Positions 6,146 to 15,255 are shown, counted from the first letter of the stretch. The stretch is DNA of 64,000 nucleotides from Catenulispora sp. GP43 (GCF_041260665.1 NZ_JBGCCT010000009.1:124001-188000), one strand, 5' to 3'. Notes: generated by a model from the letters alone, not told the origin. A program made the numbers and translations.

Positions 6146-9118
6146 TCAGCTGCACCCGCTAGTCGACCCACACCCCTCGCACACATAGCAGCTCCCCGAA
6201 GGCCGCATCTTCGTCCCGCACGTCAAGCACAGCGGCGCGTCTGCGGCGTAGCCGAGCTTCGCCTCCAGCAGCTCCGTGGAGGAGCCGACGCTCTTCGGTG
6301 CGGGCAGCGGGGCCGAGTCGGTCTTCTTCGCCGGGGCGGCCGGTTCGGTCCGGTGCTCTATCGGGGCGGACTGGGCGAGGGTTTCGTGGTCGAGCTGCTC
6401 GTCCTCGTCGGGGAGGTAGCTGCCGGTCTCGAGCTGGCGCTGGCGCTCCTCGTTCGTGTAGATGCCGTAGGCGGCCCGGGTGTCGAAGTCCAGGTGGTCC
6501 AGGGCCAGGCGGCGGAAGATGTAGTCGATGATCGACTGGGCCATGCGGACGTCCGGGTCGTCGGTCATGCCGGCCGGCTCGAAGCGCATGTTCGTGAACT
6601 TCGCGACGTACGTCTCCAGCGGGACCCCGTACTGCAGGCCCACCGAGATGGCGATCGAGAAGGCGTCCATCATGCCGGCCAGGGTCGAGCCCTGCTTCGA
6701 CATCTTCAGGAAGACCTCGCCGAGGTCGCCGTCCTCGTAGGAGTTCGCCGTCATGTAGCCCTCGGCGCCGCCCACGGAGAAGGAGCTGGTGATGCCGCGG
6801 CGGTTCTTGCCCAGGCGCTTGCGGACCGGCTGCGCGTACAGCGTCGCCGCGGCCGGGGCCGGGACGGCGGCAGTGGCGGCCGGAGCCGAAGCGGTCGCCG
6901 CGGCGGCCGCGGCGGCCTTCTGGCCCTTCGCGTCCTGCAGCGGCTGGCCGACCTTGCAGTTGTTGCGGTAGATCGCCAGCGCCTTCAGGCCCAGCTTCCA
7001 GCCCTGGAAGTAGATCTCCTCGACGTCCTCGACCGAGGCCTGCTCGGGCATGTTCACGGTCTTGGAGATGGCCCCGGACAGGAACGGCTGGATCGCCGCC
7101 ATCATCCGCACGTGGCCCATCGGGGCGATGGAGCGCTCGCCCATCGCGCAGTCGAAGACCGAGTAGTGCTCCGGCTTCAGGCCCGGGGCGTCCACGACGT
7201 GGCCCTGCTCGCCGATGTACTCGACGACCGCCTCGATCTGCTCCTGCTGGTAGCCCAGGCGCTTCAGGGCGCGCGGGACGGTGTTGTTCACGATCTGCAT
7301 CGAGCCGCCGCCGACCAGCTTCTTGAACTTCACCAGCGCCAGGTCCGGCTCCACGCCGGTGGTGTCGACGTCCATCATGAAGCCGATGGTGCCGGTCGGC
7401 GCCAGCAGCGAGGCCTGCGCGTTGCGCCAGCCGTTGACCGCACCGATCTCCAGGCCGCGCTTCCACTCGGTGCGCGAGAGCTCCAGGATGTCCTTGTCGA
7501 AGTCCTCGAACGGGGTGTAGGCGTCCGCCGCGTCCGAGTGCTTCTTCATCACGGCCGCGTGCGGCTTGGCGTTGCGGGCGAAGCCGTTGTACGGGCCCAC
7601 CACGCCGGCCAGCTCGGCCGAGCGGCGGTAGGCGACGCCGGTCATCAGCGAGGTGATCGCCGCGGCGATGGCGCGGCCGCCCTCGGAGTCGTAGGCGTGG
7701 CCGGTGGCCATCAGCAGCGCGCCGAGGTTGGCGTAGCCGATGCCCAGCTGGCGGTAGTCGCGGGTGGTCTGGCCGATCTCCGGGGTCGGGAAGTCCGCGA
7801 AGGAGATGGAGATGTCCATCGCGGTGATGATCAGCTCGACCATCTTCACGAAGGTCTCGGTGTCGAAGGTGTCGTCCTCGCGCAGGAACTTCATCAGGTT
7901 CAGCGAGGCCAGGTTGCAGGACGAGTTGTCCAGCGACAGGTACTCCGAGCACGGGTTGGACGCGGTGATGCGGCCGGTCTCGGGGTTGGTGTGCCAGGCG
8001 TTGATGGTGTCGTCGTACTGCAGGCCCGGGTCGGCGCACTCCCAGGCGGCCTGGGCGATGTCGCGGAACAGCTTCTTGGCGTCCAGGGTCTCGATGACCT
8101 CGCCGGTCTGCCGGGCGCGCAGGCCGAAGCGCTCGCCGTTCTCCACCGCGGTCAGGAACTCGTCCGTGACGCGGACCGAGTTGTTCGCGTTCTGGTACTG
8201 GACGCTGGTGATGTCCTTGCCGCCCAGGTCCATGTCGAACCCGGCGTCGCGCAGCGCGCGGATCTTGTCCTCTTCGCGCGCCTTGGTCTGGACGAACTCC
8301 TCGATGTCCGGGTGGTCCACGTCCAGCACGACCATCTTGGCCGCGCGGCGGGTGGCGCCGCCGGACTTGATGGTGCCGGCCGAGGCGTCGGCGCCGCGCA
8401 TGAAGGAGACCGGGCCGCTGGCGTTGCCGCCGGAGGACAAAAGCTCCTTGGAAGAGCGGATACGGGACAAGTTCAGGCCAGCTCCAGAGCCGCCCTTGAA
8501 GATCAGCCCCTCCTCGCGGTACCAGTTCAGGATCGAGTCCATCGAGTCGTCGACGGCCAGGATGAAGCACGCGGAGACCTGCTGCGGCGACTTGGTGCCG
8601 ACGTTGAACCAGACCGGGGAGTTGAAGGCGAACATCTGGTGCAGCAGCGCGTGGGCGAGCTCGTGCTCGAAGATCTCCGCGTCGGCCGGGGTCGCGAAGT
8701 ACCCGTGGTCCTCGCCGCCCTTGCGGTAGGTCTTCACGATCCGGTCGATGAGCTGCTTGAGCGACCACTCGCGGGCCGGGGTGCCGACGGCGCCGCGGAA
8801 GTACTTGGTGGTCACGATGTTCGCGGCGTTGACCGACCAGAACTCGGGGAACTCCACACCCTTCTGCTCGAAGTTGATCGAGCCGTCGCGCCAGTTGGTC
8901 ATCACGACGTCGCGGCGCTCCCACACGACCTCGTCGTACGGGTGCACGCCGGCGGTGGTGTGGATCCGCTCGATCGTCATCCCCTTGCCGCTCTTGGCGG
9001 GAGCCTTCGCCTCATGGGAAACACCCGGGGCGGGCACGACCTGCCCGGGCTTCATGGGAGCCTTCCCGTTGCCGCGGGCCGACGCCGCGCCGCGCGGTCC
9101 GCTAGCCGTCTCCGTCAT
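6146..9118 (-). CDS. nrdJ: Vitamin B12-dependent ribonucleotide reductase (class II)
   Basis: A 990-residue adenosylcobalamin-dependent reductase that makes deoxyribonucleotides irrespective of oxygen. Visible features are the SACFI cysteine and the NPCSE motif (radical cysteine and catalytic glutamate), followed 11 residues later by the SSCNL cysteine that completes the redox pair. The C-terminal tail has CLTCGTKM and CYVCEGCG, the zinc-ribbon/redox tail of this subfamily. ATG 9118 is preceded by GGGAAGAAG; open sequence continues further upstream but covers nrdR. The nrdR gene lies 152 nt upstream on the same strand, the usual nrdR-nrdJ arrangement in actinomycetes. I see no cobalamin riboswitch in the leader. 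Confidence 0.95.
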   Translation of the reverse strand: MTETASGPRGAASARGNGKAPMKPGQVVPAPGVSHEAKAPAKSGKGMTIERIHTTAGVHPYDEVVWERRDVVMTNWRDGSINFEQKGVEFPEFWSVNAANIVTTKYFRGAVGTPAREWSLKQLIDRIVKTYRKGGEDHGYFATPADAEIFEHELAHALLHQMFAFNSPVWFNVGTKSPQQVSACFILAVDDSMDSILNWYREEGLIFKGGSGAGLNLSRIRSSKELLSSGGNASGPVSFMRGADASAGTIKSGGATRRAAKMVVLDVDHPDIEEFVQTKAREEDKIRALRDAGFDMDLGGKDITSVQYQNANNSVRVTDEFLTAVENGERFGLRARQTGEVIETLDAKKLFRDIAQAAWECADPGLQYDDTINAWHTNPETGRITASNPCSEYLSLDNSSCNLASLNLMKFLREDDTFDTETFVKMVELIITAMDISISFADFPTPEIGQTTRDYRQLGIGYANLGALLMATGHAYDSEGGRAIAAAITSLMTGVAYRRSAELAGVVGPYNGFARNAKPHAAVMKKHSDAADAYTPFEDFDKDILELSRTEWKRGLEIGAVNGWRNAQASLLAPTGTIGFMMDVDTTGVEPDLALVKFKKLVGGGSMQIVNNTVPRALKRLGYQQEQIEAVVEYIGEQGHVVDAPGLKPEHYSVFDCAMGERSIAPMGHVRMMAAIQPFLSGAISKTVNMPEQASVEDVEEIYFQGWKLGLKALAIYRNNCKVGQPLQDAKGQKAAAAAAATASAPAATAAVPAPAAATLYAQPVRKRLGKNRRGITSSFSVGGAEGYMTANSYEDGDLGEVFLKMSKQGSTLAGMMDAFSIAISVGLQYGVPLETYVAKFTNMRFEPAGMTDDPDVRMAQSIIDYIFRRLALDHLDFDTRAAYGIYTNEERQRQLETGSYLPDEDEQLDHETLAQSAPIEHRTEPAAPAKKTDSAPLPAPKSVGSSTELLEAKLGYAADAPLCLTCGTKMRPSGSCYVCEGCGSTSGCS

Positions 9119-9203
9119 ACTTCTTCCCTCTCCCGTCCTGGGAAACCATTCCGACACCCCGAGGCGGTTCGCCGCCTGCGGAATTGAACAAGCTCTGGAT
9201 CGC

Positions 9204-9223
9204 CGGGCCCCAGGCGGGGCCCG
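9204..9223 (-). other. Small hairpin in the nrdR-nrdJ intergenic region
   Basis: CGGGCCCC and GGGGCCCG form a perfect 8-bp stem with a 4-nt loop between nrdR and nrdJ. There is no T-run on the minus strand, so it may only weaken read-through or stabilise an mRNA end. Confidence 0.35.
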
Positions 9224-9270
9224 CACGAAAGTTTTCATCATGTCCCCGCCGGCGATGGCGGGCTCAGGCC

Positions 9271-9726
9271 TCAGGCCCGTTCGCGCTCCGCCCGCAACAT
9301 CAGGATCTCGGCCTCGAAGTCCTCCAGGGACTCGAAGGCCCGGTACACCGACGCGAAGCGGAGGTAGGCGACCTCGTCGAGCTCCCGGAGCGGGACGAGT
9401 ATCGCCAGCCCGACCTCGTGGGCGGGGATCTCCGCGGAGCCGGCGGCCCGCAGCACGTCCTCCACCCGCTGGGCGAGCACGGCCAACTGGCCCTCGGTCA
9501 CCGGCCGGCCCTGACACGCCTTGCGCACGCCGCCGACGACCTTGTCCCGGCTGAACGGCTCGGTCGCGCCGGAACGCTTGACCACCAAAAGCTGAGCGCT
9601 CTCCACCGTGGTGAAGCGGCGCCCGCACTCGGGGCACTGGCGGCGGCGGCGGATCGAGGTGCCGTCCTCGGAGCTGCGGGAGTCCACGACGCGGCTGTCG
9701 TCATGCTTGCAGAAGGGACAGTGCAC
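9271..9726 (-). CDS. nrdR: Transcriptional repressor NrdR
   Basis: NrdR senses ATP/dATP levels and represses ribonucleotide reductase genes. This 151-residue protein has the normal length: an N-terminal zinc ribbon (C3, C6, C31, C34; [11 protein letters not shown]...[10 protein letters not shown]) followed by an ATP-cone domain (from about residue 49). It starts at GTG 9726 with GAAGGAGG upstream. It precedes nrdJ on the same strand and is divergent from lexA. A palindrome near its own start point may be an autoregulatory site. Confidence 0.95.
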   Translation of the reverse strand: MHCPFCKHDDSRVVDSRSSEDGTSIRRRRQCPECGRRFTTVESAQLLVVKRSGATEPFSRDKVVGGVRKACQGRPVTEGQLAVLAQRVEDVLRAAGSAEIPAHEVGLAILVPLRELDEVAYLRFASVYRAFESLEDFEAEILMLRAERERA

Positions 9727-9792
9727 GGTTTTCCGGCCTCCTTCTCACAGCGTGACATGGCGAGCGCGTGACGGGATGGCGTCACCCTCCGC

Positions 9793-9837
9793 TGTGGTCT
9801 ACTAACCACAACCTATGGAGCGTTGACGCTATTCCAA
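9793..9837 (-). promoter_or_regulatory. nrdR promoter with an 18-bp palindrome at the start point
   Basis: On the minus strand TTGGAA (9837-9832), a 16-nt spacer and TAGGTT (9815-9810) form a plausible promoter. TGTGGT-N6-ACCACA (9793-9810) sits over the predicted start point. NrdR boxes in other actinomycetes are AT-richer, so assignment to NrdR is only a suggestion. Confidence 0.45.
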
Positions 9838-9840
9838 TCA

Positions 9841-10133
9841 CAAGATGTAGGGGTACGTTAGCCACTCCGCCCCACCGCTCGCAACCCGGACCGGCGTGTC
9901 GCGTAAGGGGTGAACGTGGTCCGTGGGACTACTGTTCGCGATCGCCGCAGCTACAGGGGCAAGCCCGGGGCGCTGTTCGAATCCCTGAGATTCTCCCCGG
10001 TTTTCGCCCGACCGGACCAACGCCGCGCCGGGCGGCCGGGACCGGAGCGAACAGAGTTGTGGAAACAGGCCGTTACCTTCCAGCCGGTGCCGCGTTAGAC
10101 ATTCCGTACGCCCGCCCCCCCCTCACGGGTTGT
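9841..10133. other. Intergenic DNA between nrdR and lexA
   Basis: Part of a 516-bp gene-free divergent region (9727-10242). I see no convincing coding sequence, tRNA or riboswitch here. A GTTCGAATCC at 9975-9984 resembles a tRNA T-loop, but no acceptor stem or anticodon arm can be built around it. Confidence 0.5.
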
Positions 10134-10147
10134 CGAACAGCCGTTCG
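10134..10147 (+). promoter_or_regulatory. LexA-binding SOS box upstream of lexA
   Basis: CGAAC-AGCC-GTTCG is a perfect match to the actinobacterial SOS consensus CGAAC(N4)GTTCG. It lies 95 nt before the lexA start. TACGGT at 10170-10175 could be the -10, which would put the box over or just upstream of the -35. This indicates classical lexA autoregulation. Confidence 0.9.
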
Positions 10148-10242
10148 TCACTGTGGGGGTGGCACCCGCTACGGTTGATCCAAGCGAACAAAGTTTCCAT
10201 CACCCGCCACCGCCCAGCTCACTGGCGAAGGAGCCGCAAGCC

Positions 10243-10932
10243 ATGGCCGTCCGGAGTACTTCCCCGACCGACACCCGAGAGGCCGCGCACGACGGACACG
10301 TTCCGTCCCCGCGCTTGACCGAGCGCCAGACGGCGGTCCTGAACGTCATCCGCGACTCGGTGCGTCGCCGGGGCTACCCGCCGTCGATGCGCGAGATCGG
10401 CGAGGCCGTGGGCCTGCAGTCCACCTCCAGCGTGCGGCACCAGCTGGTGACCCTGGAGAGCAAGGGCTTCCTGCACCGCGACGCCAACCGCCCGCGCGCC
10501 TACATCGTGCGCGGCGCCGAGGGCGGCACGACGCGCACCGGCAACGGCTCCGAGCCCGAGCCCGCGTATGTGCCGCTGGTCGGCCGGATCGCCGCCGGCG
10601 GCCCGATCCTGGCCGAGGAGCGCGTCGAGGAGATGATCCCGATCCCCAAGCAGATGGTGGGCGAGGGCGAGTTCTTCGCGCTGAAGGTGGTCGGCGACTC
10701 GATGATCGAGGCCGCGATCTGCGACGGCGACGTGGTCGTCATCCGCCAGCAGAAGCAGGCCGAGAACGGCGAGTTCGTGGCCGCCATGATCGACGGCGAG
10801 GCGACCGTCAAGGAACTGAAGAAGGAGGCGAACGCGGTCTGGCTGATGCCGCGCAACGCCGCCTACGAGCCGATCCCGGGCAACGACGCGGTCATCCTGG
10901 GCCGGGTCGTGACGGTGCTGCGCCGTCTTTGA
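10243..10932 (+). CDS. lexA: SOS-response repressor and self-cleaving protease LexA
   Basis: LexA represses DNA-damage genes and cleaves itself when RecA filaments form. The 229-residue protein has an N-terminal winged helix (about residues 24-90, with [20 protein letters not shown]), the cleavage site A118-G119 in RIAAGGP, and the catalytic dyad S153 (GDSM) and K190 (ATVKEL). ATG 10243 was chosen for GAAGGAG upstream and because the family N-terminus is a short disordered tail; an in-frame start at 10153 lacks such a site. It carries its own SOS box and ends in a strong hairpin. Confidence 0.95.
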   Translation: MAVRSTSPTDTREAAHDGHVPSPRLTERQTAVLNVIRDSVRRRGYPPSMREIGEAVGLQSTSSVRHQLVTLESKGFLHRDANRPRAYIVRGAEGGTTRTGNGSEPEPAYVPLVGRIAAGGPILAEERVEEMIPIPKQMVGEGEFFALKVVGDSMIEAAICDGDVVVIRQQKQAENGEFVAAMIDGEATVKELKKEANAVWLMPRNAAYEPIPGNDAVILGRVVTVLRRL

Positions 10933-10946
10933 TCGATCGCCGCCGG

Positions 10947-10992
10947 GCGGCGGCGGGCGGGTCCTGATCGGGCAGGACCCGCCCGCCGCCGC
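10947..10992 (+). terminator. lexA terminator hairpin
   Basis: A perfect 20-bp GC-rich stem (10947-10966 with 10973-10992, loop ATCGGG) begins 14 nt after the lexA stop. There is no T-run, as is common in actinomycetes. Confidence 0.8.
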
Positions 10993-11072
10993 GCCGAGCC
11001 GCTGGTCGGAGAGTTTCCTCAACGCCTTAGGGTTGTCAGCAACCTGCTGTACCCGGTGCACGTCACCTAGGC

Positions 11073-11864
11073 ATGAACCGACTGAACAGCATCGCTCTCC
11101 TGGCCGGCGGCGCTCTCGTGGCGGTCGCCGCGACCGGATGCGCGTCCAGCGCCAAGCCCGCCGCCGCGAGCCCGGCCGCCGGCTCCTCGACCACCGCAGC
11201 CGCGCCGAGCACCACCACCTCCGCTGCGCCGGGCAACGCCTCCTCCTCCGCCCCGGCGGGCGGCTCCAGCTCGTCCCCGGCGGGCGGCTCCTCCAGCGCC
11301 CCGGCCACCGGCGCCACCTCGAGCACGGGCTCCAACTCCGGTTCCTCCGGCGGGTCCAACGGCGGTTCCACCGGCGGGTCCAACGCCGCCGCGCCGGTCA
11401 GCCACCCGGCCTGCGACAACGCCAAGCTGAACGCCTCGCTCTTCCAGGACCAGGGACAGCCCCCGACGAACCCCATCATCGCCGTGAAGAACACGGGCCC
11501 CACCTGCATGATCAACGCGATCCCCTACCTGTGGATCGTGAAGAGCCCGACCGACGCCTCCGACGAGCTCCGGCCGCTGATCCCCGGCGGCGCCGCCGGT
11601 ACCGCGCAGCCTTCGACCTTCCTGTCCGGCACGACGCTGTACGCGGCGGTCGACCTGGACCCGGGCTCCGCTTCGGGCAACTCCGCCGGTTACAGCTACC
11701 TGGAAGTGACGGCCAACCCCACGAAGGACTCCAGCGGCAAGGACGTCCAGGACCTCCAACTCCCGAACTCGATGAACGTCTCCGGCCCCAAGCTCGGCGT
11801 CTACGCGACCAACCCGAGCAACGCGCTCAACGCGCTGCAGTACTCCACGACGCCGGAGAGCTGA
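11073..11864 (+). CDS. DUF4232-like secreted lipoprotein
   Basis: A 263-residue protein with a lipoprotein signal peptide: a hydrophobic run, then a lipobox ending at C23 (VAATGC). Residues 24-110 are a Ser/Gly/Ala-rich low-complexity linker with repeated PAGGSS units, expected to span the cell wall. The C-terminal 130 residues (from HPACDNAKLNASL) resemble DUF4232, a beta-sandwich found on many actinobacterial lipoproteins of unknown function; the two cysteines in ACDN and PTCMIN fit its usual disulfide. It is monocistronic, with terminators on both sides. Confidence 0.7.
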   Translation: MNRLNSIALLAGGALVAVAATGCASSAKPAAASPAAGSSTTAAAPSTTTSAAPGNASSSAPAGGSSSSPAGGSSSAPATGATSSTGSNSGSSGGSNGGSTGGSNAAAPVSHPACDNAKLNASLFQDQGQPPTNPIIAVKNTGPTCMINAIPYLWIVKSPTDASDELRPLIPGGAAGTAQPSTFLSGTTLYAAVDLDPGSASGNSAGYSYLEVTANPTKDSSGKDVQDLQLPNSMNVSGPKLGVYATNPSNALNALQYSTTPES

Positions 11865-11875
11865 CAGACGGCTGA

Positions 11876-11906
11876 TGAGGCGGGCGGGCGACAGCCGCCC
11901 GCCTCA
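11876..11906 (+). terminator. Terminator hairpin after the lipoprotein gene
   Basis: TGAGGCGGGCGG (11876-11887) pairs with CCGCCCGCCTCA (11895-11906) around a 7-nt loop, 11 nt after the stop codon. It could also serve the convergent dinG-like gene. Confidence 0.7.
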
Positions 11907-11915
11907 GCTCTGCCA

Positions 11916-11970
11916 AGCCGAGATCTCTTCTTCAGAGCCGAGATCTGTTCTTCAAAGCCGAGATCTTTCC
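11916..11970. repeat. Three tandem copies of a 20-bp unit
   Basis: Units starting at 11916, 11936 and 11956 share AGCCGAGATCT followed by STTCTTCARAG; the third copy is partial. The stretch lies between two convergent genes and has no coding role that I can see. Confidence 0.75.
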
Positions 11971-12001
11971 GGCGCCGGCACAGCCTGCCGCCGAACCCGC
12001 C

Positions 12002-14143
12002 TCAGTCCTCCTCGGCGGCCTCCTCCTCGGCCTTCTCCTCCGCGTTCCCCGCCAGCTTCGCCATCGCGTCGATGGCCCGCAGCGACTTCAGCACCCGGTC
12101 GGTGTCGTCGGTCTGCCAGAAGGCCGGCATCGACGCCCGCAGAAAGCCGCCGTACGGCTTGGTCGCCAGCCGCGAGTCCAGTACCGCCACCACGCCCTTG
12201 TCGTCGATCGCCCGGATCAGGCGGCCGGCGCCCTGGGCCAGCAGCAGCGCGGCGTGCGAGGCGGAGACCGCCATGAAGCCGTTGCCGCCGCTGCGGCCCA
12301 CCGCCTCGGTGCGGGCCGCGGAGACCGGGTCGTCGGGGCGCGGGAACGGGATGCGGTCGATCACCACCAGCTGGAGCGAGGGCCCCGGCACGTTCACGCC
12401 CTGCCACAGGGACAGGGTGCCGAACAGGCAGGTCTCGGGGTCGTCGGCGAACTTGCGGAGCAGTTCGGCCAGCGAGTCCTCGCCCTGGCACAGGATCGGC
12501 AGGTCGATCTTGGCGCGGAGCTTCTCCGCCGCGGTCTGGGCCGCGCGCATCGAGGAGAACAGGCCCAGCGTCCGGCCGCCGGCATTGTCCATCAGGTCGG
12601 CGAGCAGGTCCAGCTGGTCGTCGCGGATGCCGTCGCGGCCCGGCGGGTCCAGGTGCCGGGCGACGTACAGGATGCCCTGCTTCGGGTAGTCGAAGGGCGA
12701 GCCGACGTCCAGGGCGCGCCAGTGCTGCGGCAGGTTCTGGACCGTGTCCAGGAACTCCTCGCCGTCGCTGTCGCCGTCGCGCAGCAGCTTCACCGCCGCG
12801 TCGTAGATCTCCTCGGGCAGCTCCGGCTTGAAGTCCAGTTCCACGCGCTCGCTGCCGTAGAGCCCGACGCTGCCGGCCACGCCGGTGAAGTCGCCGCCGA
12901 GCTTGAGCGTCGCCGAGGTGAGGACCACCGGGGTGCGCGCGAACATCTTGAAGCGCAGCAGGTGTTCGATGCCGAGCGGGGCGATCTTGAGCGTGGAGTT
13001 CTTAACGCCCTTGAACTCGCTGCGCTCCAGCCAGACCACGTCCTGCTCGGCGCCCTCCAGTACGCGCTCGGCAACCTGGTGCACGGCTTCGGTCGCGGCC
13101 CGCGCCTGCTTGCGGGCGCCGTCCATATCCAGGTCGCCGCCCTTGTTCTTGGACAGCTCGGTGAGCGCCGAGCGGCTGGCGTCGCGCAGCGCGACCAGCG
13201 CCATGCCCAACTCCTCCGGCAGGCCGCGCTGGAAGCGGCCCTCGGGGGTGTTCTCCAGCGCCTCGGTGAGGTCCAGGGTGGCCACCGCCAGGTTCGCGCC
13301 GGTGGCCTCCTTCAGGAACTTGTCGGCCCGATGGTGCGCGCGCTCGACCGCGGTCTTGGTGAGCTCGCCGGTCGCCGCCGAGGTCACGCGGTTCACCAGC
13401 TCGTGTGCCTCGTCGACGATCACGGCGTCGTGCTCGGGCAGCACCTGCACGTCGGAGTCCATGGCCGCGATGGCCAGCAGCGCGTGGTTGGTGACGACCA
13501 CGTCCGCGGACCGGGCCAGTTCCTTGGCCTGCTCGGCGAAGCAGTCCTCGAAGTACTGGCACTTCGAGCCCAGGCACTCCCGCGCCGAGACCGACACCTG
13601 CGCCCAGGCCCGGTCGGACACGCCCGGCGAGAGGTCGTCGCGGTCCCCGGACTCGGTCTCCTGCACCCACTCCCGGACCCGCAGCACCTCGGCCCCGAGC
13701 TTGCCCACGGCCAGCGGGTCGAAGAGCACGTCCTGGTTCTCGTCCTCGGCGGCGCCGCCCTCGACCTTGTTCAGGCACACGTAGTTGTTGCGGCCCTTGA
13801 GCAGCGCGAACGCCGGCTCCCGCTTGATCAGCGGGGTTATCGCCGTGGCCAGCCGCGGCAGGTCGTGCGCCACGAGCTGGCGCTGCAGCGCCAGCGTCGC
13901 GGTGGCCACGATCACGCGCTTGTGGTGCGCCAGCGCCGGGACCAGGTACGCCAGCGACTTGCCGGTCCCGGTGCCGGCCTGCACCAGCAGGTGCACCCGG
14001 TCGTCGAGGCTGGCCGCGACGGCCTGGGCCATCGCGATCTGGCCGGGGCGTGTCTGGCCGCCCAACGCCTCCACTGCCGCGTCGAGCAGGGGCGTCAGGT
14101 CGTCTGTGGAAGGTTCGGGGGTGGCCCCGCCAGAGTTCGGCAT
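12002..14143 (-). CDS. dinG: DinG-type ATP-dependent DNA helicase
   Basis: A 713-residue superfamily 2 helicase of the XPD/DinG class, predicted to unwind 5'-3' during repair or R-loop removal. Walker A is AGTGTGKS at residues 56-63, and the Walker B/DEAH box is VIVDEAHEL. Four cysteines in NYVCLNK, ECLGSKCQYFEDC fit the iron-sulfur cluster of this family. Helicase motif VI-like residues are in QGAGRLIRAIDDKG. The C-terminus is acidic (EEKAEEEAAEED). No GAAC(N4)GTTC box lies upstream, so direct LexA control is not supported. Confidence 0.9.
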   Translation of the reverse strand: MPNSGGATPEPSTDDLTPLLDAAVEALGGQTRPGQIAMAQAVAASLDDRVHLLVQAGTGTGKSLAYLVPALAHHKRVIVATATLALQRQLVAHDLPRLATAITPLIKREPAFALLKGRNNYVCLNKVEGGAAEDENQDVLFDPLAVGKLGAEVLRVREWVQETESGDRDDLSPGVSDRAWAQVSVSARECLGSKCQYFEDCFAEQAKELARSADVVVTNHALLAIAAMDSDVQVLPEHDAVIVDEAHELVNRVTSAATGELTKTAVERAHHRADKFLKEATGANLAVATLDLTEALENTPEGRFQRGLPEELGMALVALRDASRSALTELSKNKGGDLDMDGARKQARAATEAVHQVAERVLEGAEQDVVWLERSEFKGVKNSTLKIAPLGIEHLLRFKMFARTPVVLTSATLKLGGDFTGVAGSVGLYGSERVELDFKPELPEEIYDAAVKLLRDGDSDGEEFLDTVQNLPQHWRALDVGSPFDYPKQGILYVARHLDPPGRDGIRDDQLDLLADLMDNAGGRTLGLFSSMRAAQTAAEKLRAKIDLPILCQGEDSLAELLRKFADDPETCLFGTLSLWQGVNVPGPSLQLVVIDRIPFPRPDDPVSAARTEAVGRSGGNGFMAVSASHAALLLAQGAGRLIRAIDDKGVVAVLDSRLATKPYGGFLRASMPAFWQTDDTDRVLKSLRAIDAMAKLAGNAEEKAEEEAAEED

Positions 14144-14204
14144 GGTCGCACCAGAGTACTTGGCGGCGCCGACAGCTCGGGACCGAATCCCCCGGCCCCG
14201 ACGG

Positions 14205-15230
14205 TCACCGGCCGGGTCGGGGCAGCAGCGCCGCAGCTCGCGAACTGTGCTGGTAGAGCACCCGGTTCCGGTCGCGGACCCGGGTCACCAGGCCGGAGCG
14301 GTGCAGGATGCCCAGGTGGTACGACACGGTGCTGACGGCCAGGAAGTGCCGCTCGCCGAGCTCCACCGTCGTGCGCGCGATGTCCAGGTCGGCCAGCAGC
14401 CGGGCCCGGGTCGCGCCGAGCAGGTCCGGGGTCGCCGGATCCGGCGGCGCTACGGCGTCGGACGACCGGCTCGGCGGTCCCGGGGCCGCGGGATAGGCGA
14501 GCATCGGCGAGCGCGGATCGGGCGCCGGGACCGAGTCCGCGATGATCCGCAGCACACTGCCGAACACCGTCGGCACCAGGGTCAGCCCGCCGCCGGACGG
14601 GATCCGGCCCTTGAAGCGGCTCGCCACGCGCAGGTGGTCGTCGGCCGGCATGTCCAGGCTCGGGTGCAGACCGGGCCACATCGCGGCCAGCCCATGGCGG
14701 GCCATGACCTGGGCCCGTGCCGAGATGTCCGCCTCCAGCCGGGCCCGGAGCACCGGCCACGCCGGCGCGATCACCAGCCGCCAGACCTGGTCGAGCTCGG
14801 CCGCCAGCCGCTCGGCCGCCTCCCGCTCGCCGCGCTCCGCCAGATCGAGCAGGGCGGCCGGGGCCCGTCCGCCGGCGATGCCCGTGACGTTCTCGCAGGG
14901 CACCCCCTCGATCGTCACCCGCAGCTCGAAGGCCAGCCGCTCGGCCCCGGTCGTGGCGATCGCGTGCAACTCGTCGCCGAGCTCCGCCTCGGGCCCGAGG
15001 GGCTGCGGGGTGAGGAAGTCGGGGACGTAGTCGCCGGCGGCGCCGAACAAGGAGCCGACCGCCGCCAGGCGGTGGTCGCGGACGGCGGATCGCACGCGGT
15101 CGTGCCAGCCGCCGCCGAACGGCGCGGCCTTCGCGGACAGCAGCGACAGCGCGTGGACGGTGATGGCGACCGGCGAGATCGCGAACCGGGTGTTCGCCAG
15201 TGTCGGCCCGTCCAGATCGAACCGCAGCAT
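14205..15230 (-). CDS. ArsR-like winged-helix regulator with DUF5937-type N-terminal domain
   Basis: A 341-residue regulator with an unusual order. A long N-terminal domain (about residues 1-235) matches the actinobacterial DUF5937 type (MLRFDLDGPTLANTRFAISP). A C-terminal winged helix (about 255-335) has LGERHFLAVSTVSYHLGILHRSGLVTRVR-type ArsR features. No metal-binding cysteine cluster is visible in the helix region, so the effector is unknown. ATG 15230 was preferred since the family begins MxRF; an upstream in-frame start at 15275 is possible. It lies between dinG and the siderophore operon, both on the same strand. Whether it regulates either is unknown. Confidence 0.75.
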   Translation of the reverse strand: MLRFDLDGPTLANTRFAISPVAITVHALSLLSAKAAPFGGGWHDRVRSAVRDHRLAAVGSLFGAAGDYVPDFLTPQPLGPEAELGDELHAIATTGAERLAFELRVTIEGVPCENVTGIAGGRAPAALLDLAERGEREAAERLAAELDQVWRLVIAPAWPVLRARLEADISARAQVMARHGLAAMWPGLHPSLDMPADDHLRVASRFKGRIPSGGGLTLVPTVFGSVLRIIADSVPAPDPRSPMLAYPAAPGPPSRSSDAVAPPDPATPDLLGATRARLLADLDIARTTVELGERHFLAVSTVSYHLGILHRSGLVTRVRDRNRVLYQHSSRAAALLPRPGR

Positions 15231-15255
15231 CGGCGCCCCCACGCTTGACGAGACC

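Noticed and set aside
6011-9187. A 1058-codon open frame opposite nrdJ
   Set aside because: It is the antisense shadow of nrdJ, rich in Arg, Gly and Val from GC-rich complementary codons, with no family features. Similar long antisense frames opposite the glnA-aldehyde dehydrogenase operon (29634-32657) and the efe genes (54798-58520) were dropped for the same reason.
9119-9270. A cobalamin riboswitch before nrdJ
   Set aside because: The leader is only 152 nt, contains no B12-box-like conserved core that I can see, and B12 riboswitches usually repress B12-independent enzymes rather than class II reductases.
9119-9637. An upstream extension of nrdJ
   Set aside because: The frame stays open to 9637 but overlaps nrdR in another frame; the ribosome-binding site and family N-terminus fix the start at 9118.
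9960-10010. A tRNA-like sequence with GTTCGAATCC
   Set aside because: Only the T-loop matches; no acceptor, D-arm or anticodon stem pairs.
14144-14204. An SOS box before the dinG-like gene
   Set aside because: No GAAC(N4)GTTC sequence is present in the short intergenic stretch.
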